Source: an uncultured Oscillospiraceae bacterium
Lineage (GTDB): Bacteria; Bacillota; Clostridia; Oscillospirales; Ruminococcaceae
Reading direction: 5' to 3'
Assembly (NCBI GenBank): GCA_910578755.1
Contig: CAJTSZ010000011.1
Span: 1-31,134, forward strand
DNA: 31,134 nt
Part shown: piece by piece, positions 7,545 to 14,926 of the stretch
Layout: the number at the start of each line of letters is the position of its first letter
Position numbering within the stretch: position 1 is the stretch's first letter
Position numbers and translations under genes: made by a program
The notes under the pieces: generated by a model
What the model saw: only the letters and a program-made list of their open reading frames with translations
What the model was told of the DNA's origin: nothing
The model's database searches: none

Positions 7545-8411
7545 TTAATCCACATCCTGTTTATCCATGCCCCGTCCCTTGGGGCAAAGCTGGTCCACAC
7601 TGGCCCTGAGGCCCAAATACATGGTATTATCCAAAATATCCCGGAACATTTCATTTACCGGCAGCAGCTGGTAAGCCTTTACGGCCTCTGCCGCGGTTAG
7701 GTACAAGGAACGCACCGCATCCCCCCGGCTGATTTCCCCCTGGGCACTGTACAAAAAGGGGTTGTAGTTGCCGGTTTTGCGGTCCTCTTCCCAGTCGTCC
7801 AGGGCGTCCGCCAAATAAACCCACCGCCCCAGCAGATAGCCCATACGCCCCAAAGCCCTTTTAGCCAGGCTGTCCTGGGCCAGGGCTTCAAAAATAGCTT
7901 CCATAATGTGGGCCGTAGGCTCGCAGGCCCTGTCCACCACGGGGCACCTTTCTTTTTCCAACGCGGTTTGAGCCGCCATTTCCTTTGCCATTACTTGGGC
8001 AGTTTCGGGAAATTTCTTCTCCGCTTTTTGAAATGCTTTGCGGGCAAAGGGGTAAGCCGTGAAGCAGGACAGCCTTTCGTACCAGCTGCCGTCGTGGAGA
8101 TTATCCAGCAGCTTATAATAAAGGAGCAGCGCAGCCATGGCGGCCGCTTTGTCCAGGCTGCTGTTTGCCTGGCACACCGCCCGCTTTTTTAAAGGATGGG
8201 CCACACAGTTTTCCCGGTGAAACCGGGGGGGCTCCTCCCCCAAAGCCATAGAAAGCATTGCCAAAAAAGCAAAGTCATAACTTAAAGTAAAACGATAGAA
8301 AGGGCCGTACACCCGGCCCAGCTGTTTGCATAAGCCGCAGTACACGCCCTGGTATGCTTCATAATCTTTTATTTTTAGTTCCTGCTTCACCGGTTTAATA
8401 TACCCAAACAA
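7545..8411 (-). CDS. DUF5685 family protein
   Basis: This is a 288-residue protein of a clostridial family of unknown function (DUF5685). The N-terminus FGYIKPVKQELKIKDYEAYQ, the motif VYCGLCKQLG and the segments LLLYYKLLDN and DALDDWEEDRKTGNYNPF are typical as remembered. The D-D-x-x-E-D pattern and helical make-up recall prenyltransferase-like folds, but that is only a resemblance. The start is placed at TTG 8411 because family members begin MFGYIKP and a GGGGGG purine run lies 7 nt upstream; a further TTG at 8474 would add 21 residues. It heads the likely operon with the J-domain gene. Confidence 0.75.
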   Translation of the reverse strand: MFGYIKPVKQELKIKDYEAYQGVYCGLCKQLGRVYGPFYRFTLSYDFAFLAMLSMALGEEPPRFHRENCVAHPLKKRAVCQANSSLDKAAAMAALLLYYKLLDNLHDGSWYERLSCFTAYPFARKAFQKAEKKFPETAQVMAKEMAAQTALEKERCPVVDRACEPTAHIMEAIFEALAQDSLAKRALGRMGYLLGRWVYLADALDDWEEDRKTGNYNPFLYSAQGEISRGDAVRSLYLTAAEAVKAYQLLPVNEMFRDILDNTMYLGLRASVDQLCPKGRGMDKQDVD

Positions 8412-8551
8412 CGGCTGGCCCCCCTTTTGCCAAGCAAAGCGGGTTTTTCCAAAAGGGAAATTCACGTACACCAAAGCCTTCGCCTGATTTCTTTTATTTT
8501 ACAATACTTTATCTTTTAAATGTTTAACAATTTGTAAACAACCCGTATTCT

Positions 8552-8595
8552 AAACGAAAAGAAAGGGCAGTCTCTACTACCCTTTCTTTTCGTTT
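8552..8595. terminator. 16-bp perfect hairpin, terminator-like
   Basis: AAACGAAAAGAAAGGG (8552-8567) and CCCTTTCTTTTCGTTT (8580-8595) form a perfect 16-bp stem with a 12-nt loop. T-rich arms make it terminator-like in either direction. It lies upstream of the DUF5685 gene and 190 nt beyond the terminator of the transporter gene at 8825. Confidence 0.65.
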
Positions 8596-8785
8596 TATCT
8601 TATTTCAAAACACCCAACCCTTTTCCTTTTGGGAAACCAACCGCTGTGCAGTGCAGCAATCTTATAATGTGGCTATACGACCATGTATAGTTTCCAAAAG
8701 AATAGGGCCCGGAGTGCGGGGCTGGGTAAGCTCCGCAAAAAGCTAAGGCTTGGGGGCACCCCAAGCCCTGCAATAAGGGCAAGGC
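8596..8785. other. Gene-free hairpin segment between two terminators
   Basis: No gene is supported here. The stretch contains a 9-bp stem GGCTTGGGG/CCCCAAGCC (8747-8755 with 8759-8767), a short CTATAC/GTATAG palindrome and other small inverted repeats. It is bracketed by the hairpins at 8552-8595 and 8786-8815. A small RNA or dispersed-repeat remnant is possible. Confidence 0.4.
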
Positions 8786-8815
8786 AAAAGGCCAGCCCTT
8801 TCCGGCTGGCCTTTT
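8786..8815 (-). terminator. Terminator of the UMF1-type transporter
   Basis: A 12-bp stem AAAAGGCCAGCC/GGCTGGCCTTTT (8786-8797 with 8804-8815) lies just after the stop at 8825; read on the minus strand it ends in TTTT. Confidence 0.8.
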
Positions 8816-8824
8816 AACTTGCTG

Positions 8825-10048
8825 CTATTCCGGTATTTTGCTCAGCAGCACGTAGCCTATAACAAACAAAATCAGCAGCGCCAAAATGCCGTAGGTGGAA
8901 GAACCAAAGGCGAAGGCGCAGAAGGATAAAATCAGCGGGCCGAAAAAATCGGCAAACTTACCAAAAATGTCAAAAAACCCAAAATATTCGTTGGATTCTT
9001 CCTTGGGCACCAGTTTACCAAAGTACGCCCGGGAAAGGGACTGTATGCCCCCCTGAGCCATGCCCACCACCACGGCCATTGCCCAAAACTCCCAAGCCTG
9101 GTCCAACTGGTAGCCAAAAACGCAGACGCCGGCGTAGATTAAAATAAACAGCTTAATTAGCTTTAAAGAACCAACCCTTTCCGCTAAGTAACCGGAAAAA
9201 ATAGCAAAGGGAAAGGCCACAAACTGGGTAAGCAGCAGCGCCAGCACCATGCTGGTTTCGCTTATGCCCACCTCGCCGCCGTAGGCAGTTGCCATGGAAA
9301 TAATGGTGTAGACGCCGTCAATATAGCAAAAATAAGCCAAGGTAAAGAAAAATAGCTTTTTGTTTTTGCGCACCTTTTTCATGGTTTCCCGCAGCCTGCG
9401 GAACACATGGGAAAGCTTGTCCGCCCGGTTTTCCAGGGCATGTACCTGTTTTACGTTTTTCAGCAGGGGGATGCTCATGCCCAGCCACCAAAGAGCTGTA
9501 ATTAAAAAGGAAATTTGGGTGGCCTCCATGGTTTCCAGGCCAAAAGGTTTTATAAAGATTAACCCTAACCCTACAATAAAGGGGATGCAGCTGCCAATGT
9601 AACCCAAGGCATAGCCATAGGAGGAAATTTTATCCATGCGCTGGTCTGTAGTAACGTCTACCAGCATGGAATCATAAAACACATTGCAGGCGGAATAGCC
9701 TACCCTTGCCACCACAAACAGCAGCATATAGGCCATCCAATCCGTAGTGATGCACAAGCTCAGCAGGCCTGCCAGGCCCAAAACCAAAAAAGCAGTAAAC
9801 AGCTTCTTTTTCATGCCTCTGTAATCTGCCAGGGCGCCTAAGATGGGGGAAAGCACCGCCAAAATAAGCACTGCCACGGAAGTTACCAGCCCCCATAAGC
9901 CGGTAGCATGGGCGCTGTCCACCCCTTGGGCCTCCGCTAAACTGCGGAACATAATAGGAATTGTTGTAGAAACCAACAGAATAAAAGCAGAATTGGCCAC
10001 ATCGTACAAAATCCAGCTTTTTTCCTGTTTTGTTATCTTATTTTTCAT
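8825..10048 (-). CDS. MFS transporter, UMF1 (Atg22-like) family
   Basis: This 407-residue protein has about 12 hydrophobic helices and the features of the UMF1/Atg22-like branch of the major facilitator superfamily. These include the N-terminal SWILYDVANSAFILLVSTT, SPILGALADYRGMKKK after helix 2, and GYALGYIGSCIPF in the middle. The fungal member exports amino acids from the vacuole; substrates of bacterial members are unknown. AGGAGG lies 11 nt upstream of the ATG. The gene is alone, with its own promoter, a palindromic operator and a terminator, which suggests dedicated control by a dimeric repressor or activator not encoded here. Confidence 0.85.
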   Translation of the reverse strand: MKNKITKQEKSWILYDVANSAFILLVSTTIPIMFRSLAEAQGVDSAHATGLWGLVTSVAVLILAVLSPILGALADYRGMKKKLFTAFLVLGLAGLLSLCITTDWMAYMLLFVVARVGYSACNVFYDSMLVDVTTDQRMDKISSYGYALGYIGSCIPFIVGLGLIFIKPFGLETMEATQISFLITALWWLGMSIPLLKNVKQVHALENRADKLSHVFRRLRETMKKVRKNKKLFFFTLAYFCYIDGVYTIISMATAYGGEVGISETSMVLALLLTQFVAFPFAIFSGYLAERVGSLKLIKLFILIYAGVCVFGYQLDQAWEFWAMAVVVGMAQGGIQSLSRAYFGKLVPKEESNEYFGFFDIFGKFADFFGPLILSFCAFAFGSSTYGILALLILFVIGYVLLSKIPE

Positions 10049-10081
10049 TATTGTTATACCCTCCTAACTTCATCAATGCTT

Positions 10082-10101
10082 ATAGTAACATTTGTTACTA
10101 T
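10082..10101. promoter_or_regulatory. 20-bp perfect palindromic operator
   Basis: ATAGTAACA (10082-10090) and TGTTACTAT (10093-10101) form 9-bp arms around TT. The palindrome begins inside the -10 hexamer and covers the expected transcription start of the transporter gene, as expected for a repressor binding site of the TetR or GntR kind. The cognate regulator is not identifiable. Confidence 0.65.
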
Positions 10102-10128
10102 TTTACCATTGTTTCTGCAAAATAGCAA
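10100..10128 (-). promoter_or_regulatory. Sigma-A promoter of the UMF1-type transporter
   Basis: On the minus strand TTGCTA (10128-10123) and TAAAAT (10105-10100) are separated by exactly 17 nt. The start would fall near 10093, inside the palindrome and about 45 nt before the ATG. Confidence 0.7.
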
Positions 10129-10223
10129 CTGCTTCTATTTCCATAAAACTTTTCACCATTTTGTATGTTTTGTATGAAATTTTCTATTTTTTTGTGTAAA
10201 TTACAGATATTTTTTAAAACAAA

Positions 10224-10252
10224 TTGACACTATTTATTGCATATGTTATTAT
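10224..10252 (+). promoter_or_regulatory. Strong sigma-A promoter of the Gate-domain gene
   Basis: TTGACA (10224-10229), a 17-nt spacer and TATTAT (10247-10252). The predicted start near 10259 leaves a leader of about 160 nt. Confidence 0.8.
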
Positions 10253-10288
10253 GGCTCTGTTAATAAATATTGAACAAAATTTTAAGCA

Positions 10289-10395
10289 GGGAAAAAGCAT
10301 AAGCAATAGCAGTTTTTTCCCTAAAACCAGCCCTTGTACGGCTGTTTCTTTTATGTTTTCTATTATTACATTAAGTTCCCAGCGCAAGCGGGAAC
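10289..10395 (+). promoter_or_regulatory. Structured 5' leader of the Gate-domain gene
   Basis: Three hairpins lie between promoter and ribosome binding site. They are GGGAAAAA/TTTTTCCC (10289-10296 with 10314-10321), CAGCC/GGCTG (10328-10332 with 10340-10344) followed by TTTCTTTTATGTTTT, and GTTCCC-GC-GCAA-GC-GGGAAC (10375-10395) capped by a GNRA tetraloop. The second resembles a weak intrinsic terminator, so attenuation is possible. No known riboswitch consensus was recognised. Confidence 0.45.
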
Positions 10396-10420
10396 ACAAA
10401 TTTATGGAGGCGATTTTTCT

Positions 10421-11620
10421 ATGCCCGAAACAGAACAACATGTAGAAACTACCCCCGGTTTTGACATGAAAAAATCTATCAGTGGGGAAAGCTTTATTTT
10501 CTTCGGCCTGTTCCTGGCTTTATTTTGCTTTATTGGCAGCAAAATGGGCACCATCAATATGCTGAACACCATGATGGAAACAGCCTACCAGCTTTTGCTG
10601 GATACTGTTTTTAAAATTATGGCTATTGCTGTGCTGGCTGGCGCTATCTCCGGCCTGTTTACCGAGTTTGGCATTGTTGCCGTAGCAAACAAAATAATTT
10701 CTCCCTTAATGAAGCCTATGTATGGCCTGCCCGGCGCCAGTGTTATTGGCGTTATTGCCACTTACCTTTCCGATAACCCTGCCATCCTTACCCTTGCCGA
10801 CGACCAGGGCTTCCGCCGTTACTTTAAAAAGTACCAGCTTCCCGCCCTTACCAACATCGGCACCGCCTTTGGTATGGGCCTAATTATTACCACCTTTATG
10901 ATGGGTATTCCTTCCCCCACAGGGGAAAGCTTTGTAAAAGCCGCCTTTATTGGCAACCTTGGGGCCATTATTGGCAGTGTTGTCAGCGTGCGCATTATGC
11001 TGTTCTTCACAAAAAGGGTTTATGGCGTGGAAGAGCCATGTGAAGTAGAGGGGATTCAGCAGCTGCTGCGCACCGATGTGCGTATGGTACGTACCGGCGG
11101 CGCTGGCACCCGTTTTATGAGTTCCATGCTGGAGGGCGGTAAAGCTGGCGTTTCCATGGGCTTTGCCATTATCCCCGGTGTACTTATCATTTGTACCTTG
11201 GTTATGATGCTCACCAACGGCCCGGACGCAGCTACCGGCGCTTACACCGGCGCTGCCTACGAAGGCATTGGCCTGCTGCCGGCTTTAGGGGAAAAGCTGG
11301 AATTTATCCTTCAGCCCCTGTTTGGGTTTACCAGCCCACAGGCTGTAGCTGTACCTATTACCTCCCTTGGCGCTGCTGGCGCCGCCATTGGCCTTGTGCC
11401 CAAAATGGTTGCCGGCGGGCTGATTACTGGCAACGACATTGCTGTGTTTACCTCTATGTGCATGTGCTGGAGCGGTTATTTAAGCACCCACGTTGCCATG
11501 ATGGACAGCTTAAAGTGCAGCAACCTGACAGGCAAGGCCATTTTAAGCCACACCATTGGCGGCCTGTGCGCAGGTACAGCGGCACACTGGCTTTATGTGC
11601 TTTTTTCCATGATTGGCTAA
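10421..11620 (+). CDS. Gate (nucleoside-recognition-like) membrane protein
   Basis: This 399-residue polytopic membrane protein belongs to the Gate-domain/nucleoside-recognition group as judged by its repeated Gly/Ala-rich re-entrant-like segments (for example ATYLSDNPAILTLADD and GTAFGMGLIITTFMMG) and 9-10 hydrophobic helices. Members of this group are often annotated as nucleoside or small-solute transporters, but no substrate is established for this type. The ATG at 10421 is chosen for its GGAGG 10 nt upstream; an open frame from 10334 would place coding sequence over the leader hairpins. It stands alone between two terminator-bounded units. Family is moderately sure, substrate unknown. 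Confidence 0.75.
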   Translation: MPETEQHVETTPGFDMKKSISGESFIFFGLFLALFCFIGSKMGTINMLNTMMETAYQLLLDTVFKIMAIAVLAGAISGLFTEFGIVAVANKIISPLMKPMYGLPGASVIGVIATYLSDNPAILTLADDQGFRRYFKKYQLPALTNIGTAFGMGLIITTFMMGIPSPTGESFVKAAFIGNLGAIIGSVVSVRIMLFFTKRVYGVEEPCEVEGIQQLLRTDVRMVRTGGAGTRFMSSMLEGGKAGVSMGFAIIPGVLIICTLVMMLTNGPDAATGAYTGAAYEGIGLLPALGEKLEFILQPLFGFTSPQAVAVPITSLGAAGAAIGLVPKMVAGGLITGNDIAVFTSMCMCWSGYLSTHVAMMDSLKCSNLTGKAILSHTIGGLCAGTAAHWLYVLFSMIG

Positions 11621-11626
11621 CTGATA

Positions 11627-11665
11627 CCGCGGGTATACTGGAAGTATACCCGCGGGTTTATTATT
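11627..11665 (+). terminator. Terminator of the Gate-domain gene
   Basis: Perfect 12-bp stem CCGCGGGTATAC/GTATACCCGCGG (11627-11638 with 11644-11655) followed by GTTTATTATT. Confidence 0.8.
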
Positions 11666-11673
11666 GTAATCAG

Positions 11674-11705
11674 AAAAGAACAGGCACAAATGTGCCTGTT
11701 CTTTT
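11674..11705 (-). terminator. Terminator of the sipL-spoIVA operon
   Basis: A 15-bp perfect stem AAAAGAACAGGCACA/TGTGCCTGTTCTTTT (11674-11688 with 11691-11705) abuts the spoIVA stop codon. The A/T-rich feet allow use in both directions. Confidence 0.85.
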
Positions 11706-13184
11706 TCATAATATGATACAAATAAGGCCGCCGCAGCCTTCGTTAATAATGCGTTCAATGGTTTCCTGGAGGCGTATTCTTGCGTCGGAGGGCATACGGT
11801 ACAGCTTGTTGTGCAGGCCCTCGTTTACCAGCTCGTGGAGGGATTTGCCAAAAATATTGGACTCCCAAATTTTCCCCGGGCTTTCCTCAAATTCCTTCAG
11901 CAGGTACATCACCAGCTCCTCGGACTGTTTTTCGCTGCCCACAATGGGGGAAACCTCCGTGGTAATATCCGCCCGCATCATGTGTATGGATGGGGCCGAG
12001 GCCTTGAGCCGCACGCCGTACCGGCCGCCCTGCTTTACAATCTCCGGTTCCTCTAAGCTAAGCTCTTCCAAGGAAGGCATTACAATGCCGTAACCGGTGG
12101 CGGCCACCTCCTCCAGGGCGCCTTTTATTTTATCGTATTCCTTTTTAATTTTGGCCAGTTCCACCATGCAGGGCATTAGGGCCTCTTCCCCGTTAATTTG
12201 CAGGCCCGTGGTTTCCCCTAAAACCTGGTAGAACAAATGGGGCTCCACAGAAACAGCTATTTTTACGTTGCCCTTTCCCAGGTCTACGCTGCTTACCTCC
12301 CCCCGTTTAATTTGTTCGCAGCATTCAATTTCCTTTAGCTGCTCCTTTACATGGCTAATGTGCCGGACCTCCCTGCAGTTGGTGCAGATGGCTTCAAAAA
12401 TAGATTTTTTCAGCCAGTGGTCCTTTTCCAAAGCCACAATCCACCGTGGAATGTCCACCTGAATTTCCTTTACCGGAAATTCCAGCAGCACCTGGTTCAA
12501 TACCTCTTGTATATCCTCCTCTGTTAAATCCAAGCAGTTTACCGCCATAACCGGCACGCCGTATTTTTCCTCCATTTCCTGCACCATGGCCTGGGCTTGG
12601 GGGCTTTGGGGGTACATACAGTTCATAAGCACGGTAAAGGGCTTATCAATTTCCTGCAGCTCTGTAATAACCCGTTCCTCCGCCTCCTCATATTCTGCCC
12701 GGGGAATATCGCTGATGCTGCCATCCGTAGTAATAACCAGGCCTATGGTGGAATGTTCCTTTATCACCTTTTGGGTGCCAATTTCCGCCGCCATATTAAA
12801 GGGTACGGCGTCCTCAAACCAAGGGGTCATTACCATACGGGGCTGGTCGTTTTCCACATAGCCTAATGAACTGGGCACAATGTAGCCAACGCAGTCTATC
12901 ATGCGGACATTCAACTGGGCGTTGCCATCCAAGGAAATTTTTACCGCCTCTTCCGGGATAAACTTTGGCTCCGTGGTCATAATGGTTTTCCCCGCTGCCG
13001 ACTGGGGCAGCTCATCGGTGGCCCTATCCCGGCGGTAATCGCTTTCAATATTGGGGATAACCACATTTTCCATAAATTTTTTAATAAAGGTAGATTTTCC
13101 TGTGCGCACCGGGCCCACAACGCCAATGTAAATATCGCCGTCTGTCCTTCTGGCAATATCGTTATAAATGCTTTTTGTTTCCAT
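11706..13184 (-). CDS. spoIVA: Stage IV sporulation protein A (spore coat ATPase)
   Basis: SpoIVA is a cytoskeletal ATPase that polymerises on the mother-cell face of the forespore and forms the base layer of the coat. The 492-residue length is that of the B. subtilis protein. A Walker A motif GPVRTGKST lies at 24-32, a switch/Walker-B-like RMIDCVGY near 94-101, and the protein ends in the hydrophobic conserved tail GGLICIIL used for membrane docking. GGAGG lies 11 nt before the ATG. It is the second gene of a two-gene operon 36 nt behind a sipL-like gene, so mother-cell sigma-E control is expected and an upstream sigma-E-like site is present. Confidence 0.97.
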   Translation of the reverse strand: METKSIYNDIARRTDGDIYIGVVGPVRTGKSTFIKKFMENVVIPNIESDYRRDRATDELPQSAAGKTIMTTEPKFIPEEAVKISLDGNAQLNVRMIDCVGYIVPSSLGYVENDQPRMVMTPWFEDAVPFNMAAEIGTQKVIKEHSTIGLVITTDGSISDIPRAEYEEAEERVITELQEIDKPFTVLMNCMYPQSPQAQAMVQEMEEKYGVPVMAVNCLDLTEEDIQEVLNQVLLEFPVKEIQVDIPRWIVALEKDHWLKKSIFEAICTNCREVRHISHVKEQLKEIECCEQIKRGEVSSVDLGKGNVKIAVSVEPHLFYQVLGETTGLQINGEEALMPCMVELAKIKKEYDKIKGALEEVAATGYGIVMPSLEELSLEEPEIVKQGGRYGVRLKASAPSIHMMRADITTEVSPIVGSEKQSEELVMYLLKEFEESPGKIWESNIFGKSLHELVNEGLHNKLYRMPSDARIRLQETIERIINEGCGGLICIIL

Positions 13185-13220
13185 ACTTCAAAATTCCTCC
13201 GTTCACACTTTTGCCCACTG

Positions 13221-14768
13221 TTACAGCATAGGGATAAGCAGCATTTTCCTCTGCTGCAAAATGTCGCTTTCCAGGGCGTTTTCCTCAATTACGCTTTGAA
13301 TGGAGGTGTTGTATTTTTTAGCAATGTCCCAAATACTTTCCCCTTGGTCTGCGTAGTAAATTGTTAAAGCACAGCTTTTATCCCTGGGCTTTTCCTTTGT
13401 TTCATCCACCGCAATTTCACAAATACCATTTTTATGCACCATGCAGTAAACGCAGCCCTGAATTAAAATTTCACTGCGCAATTCCACCTGGTTGCTGCCT
13501 ACAATACTGTACCCTCCTGAAACCGGCGTAAGCACCGGCCGGAACAATATTTGTTCACAAGGGGCGCCGTTTAAGGGAATATGGTGGGTAATTTCCGCTG
13601 TATTGGTAACGCATTGCACCGTACCTTCCTCATCCCGCACCAAAAGGGTGCTTTCCAGCTGGAATGTCAGTACAATTTGCCCTTGGTCCACTTTTACATT
13701 TTGGTCTGTCACCCTGCTCCAGCCGTAAATTACGGCCTGAATATTCCCCGGCAGCTGTATGGTTTCCTTGTAGGAATGGGTATCCTGAACCGCATTCAGC
13801 AGGGTTAAAAAGGCAATTCCCTTGTTTTTAAAGGCACAGTCGTAGGCGGTGCAGTAGCAGTCGGCAGAAAGTACCATCTGTTCCCGGCGGTGAATGTTGG
13901 CCCGGGCCGCTATTTCCGCCGTAATGGCCAAAATGCGGTTGTCGCCGTCCATATCCGGCTTTGGCTGAACCTCGCAGCTGGTCACCTGGTACTGCACATT
14001 GCAAACACATTCATCGTCGGCGTTGGCGGAATCAATAATCTGGCTGACAGGCAGGGAATACTCCATCAGCTCTGGCTGGCAGTCCCCTTCGCCCTCCTGC
14101 GCCGGGTAGTACAGCAGCTGAATATGCAGTTCCCCTTTGGTTACTATTTTCCCTGAAATGACCTTGTAATCTGTTAGCACCGCAAACATCCTGCTGCTGA
14201 TAACACAGCCAATGGCTGGTTTGCCATAGCCCAGCTCCAGTTCCTCCTTTACAGTGAAAGGGCTGCTGGCCTGGGCCACACATTCCGTTACGTCCAAAAT
14301 ATTCTTTTTCAGCTGCACGCCCATGCCGGTACAATCGCTTACTACTTTTTCTTCCCCACAGCTGGTCACCCGTATTTTCAGGGTGGCAGCCCCCCGCACC
14401 TCCAACCGGCGGCTGCTTACCGCCCTGCAGTTGGCATAGTCTATTTTGCAGCAAATATCCACCATGGGGTTTTGGGGCTGGCTTTTCAGCTCGCAGGTTT
14501 TGGTAAAGGGGATTTTGTAATCAATACAGCGCATTTGGTTATTTTCGCCTAGGTACAAAATGGCCACGGCGGCCATAGCCTCTATGACCAGCCGTTCCCC
14601 CACAGCCTGGGCTGAAGCCACAGCGCAGGTGACGTCGCACTTTAAAATGCGCAGGATATCGGGGCAGTAATCGGGCAGCATAATGTCACATTCCAAGGCT
14701 TGCTCCACGGCACTGTCAAAAACAACTTCGTTCATGGGCACCGTTTGCTGTGTTATGTTTAATTCCAT
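13221..14768 (-). CDS. sipL: SipL-like SPOCS (DUF3794) and LysM protein
   Basis: This 515-residue protein contains about three SPOCS/DUF3794 repeats (roughly 15-95, 165-245, 295-400) and a C-terminal LysM domain (about 468-512, IYYADQGESIWDIAKKYNT). That is the architecture of C. difficile SipL, the SpoIVA-interacting protein that tethers the coat to the forespore through its LysM domain. Adjacency to spoIVA strongly supports the same partnership. AAGGAG lies 8 nt before the ATG. It heads the operon behind a sigma-E-like promoter. The protein is rich in cysteine, which may matter for coat crosslinking. Domain identity is confident; the orthology is inferred from architecture and context. Confidence 0.88.
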   Translation of the reverse strand: MELNITQQTVPMNEVVFDSAVEQALECDIMLPDYCPDILRILKCDVTCAVASAQAVGERLVIEAMAAVAILYLGENNQMRCIDYKIPFTKTCELKSQPQNPMVDICCKIDYANCRAVSSRRLEVRGAATLKIRVTSCGEEKVVSDCTGMGVQLKKNILDVTECVAQASSPFTVKEELELGYGKPAIGCVISSRMFAVLTDYKVISGKIVTKGELHIQLLYYPAQEGEGDCQPELMEYSLPVSQIIDSANADDECVCNVQYQVTSCEVQPKPDMDGDNRILAITAEIAARANIHRREQMVLSADCYCTAYDCAFKNKGIAFLTLLNAVQDTHSYKETIQLPGNIQAVIYGWSRVTDQNVKVDQGQIVLTFQLESTLLVRDEEGTVQCVTNTAEITHHIPLNGAPCEQILFRPVLTPVSGGYSIVGSNQVELRSEILIQGCVYCMVHKNGICEIAVDETKEKPRDKSCALTIYYADQGESIWDIAKKYNTSIQSVIEENALESDILQQRKMLLIPML

Positions 14769-14832
14769 TGAAATCGCTCCTTACTTTTCAAACTTGTCAG
14801 GCAGGTTTCCTTGCATAATTCTTTCTATCCCA

Positions 14833-14861
14833 TTCTTATGTAGCTTTTTTGGGGAATATTC
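14833..14861 (-). promoter_or_regulatory. Candidate sigma-E promoter of sipL-spoIVA
   Basis: On the minus strand GAATATT (14861-14855) is a perfect match to the sigma-E -35 kmATATT; a 14-nt spacer and CATAAGAA (14840-14833) follow, sharing the CATA core of CATACAnT. The start would be about 58 nt before the sipL ATG. The -35 is embedded in the 14-nt palindrome GGGGAATATTCCCC (14851-14864). Confidence 0.6.
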
Positions 14862-14885
14862 CCCCTGCTTTGGCTGCAGAAACGC

Positions 14886-14915
14886 AAAAAAAGAACGGTA
14901 CATTGCGTACCGTTC
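14886..14915 (-). terminator. Terminator of the lipoprotein gene
   Basis: Minus-strand stem GAACGGTAC/GTACCGTTC (14915-14907 with 14901-14893, loop GCAAT) followed by seven T. Confidence 0.9.
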
Positions 14916-14926
14916 CTGTTTTTCCC

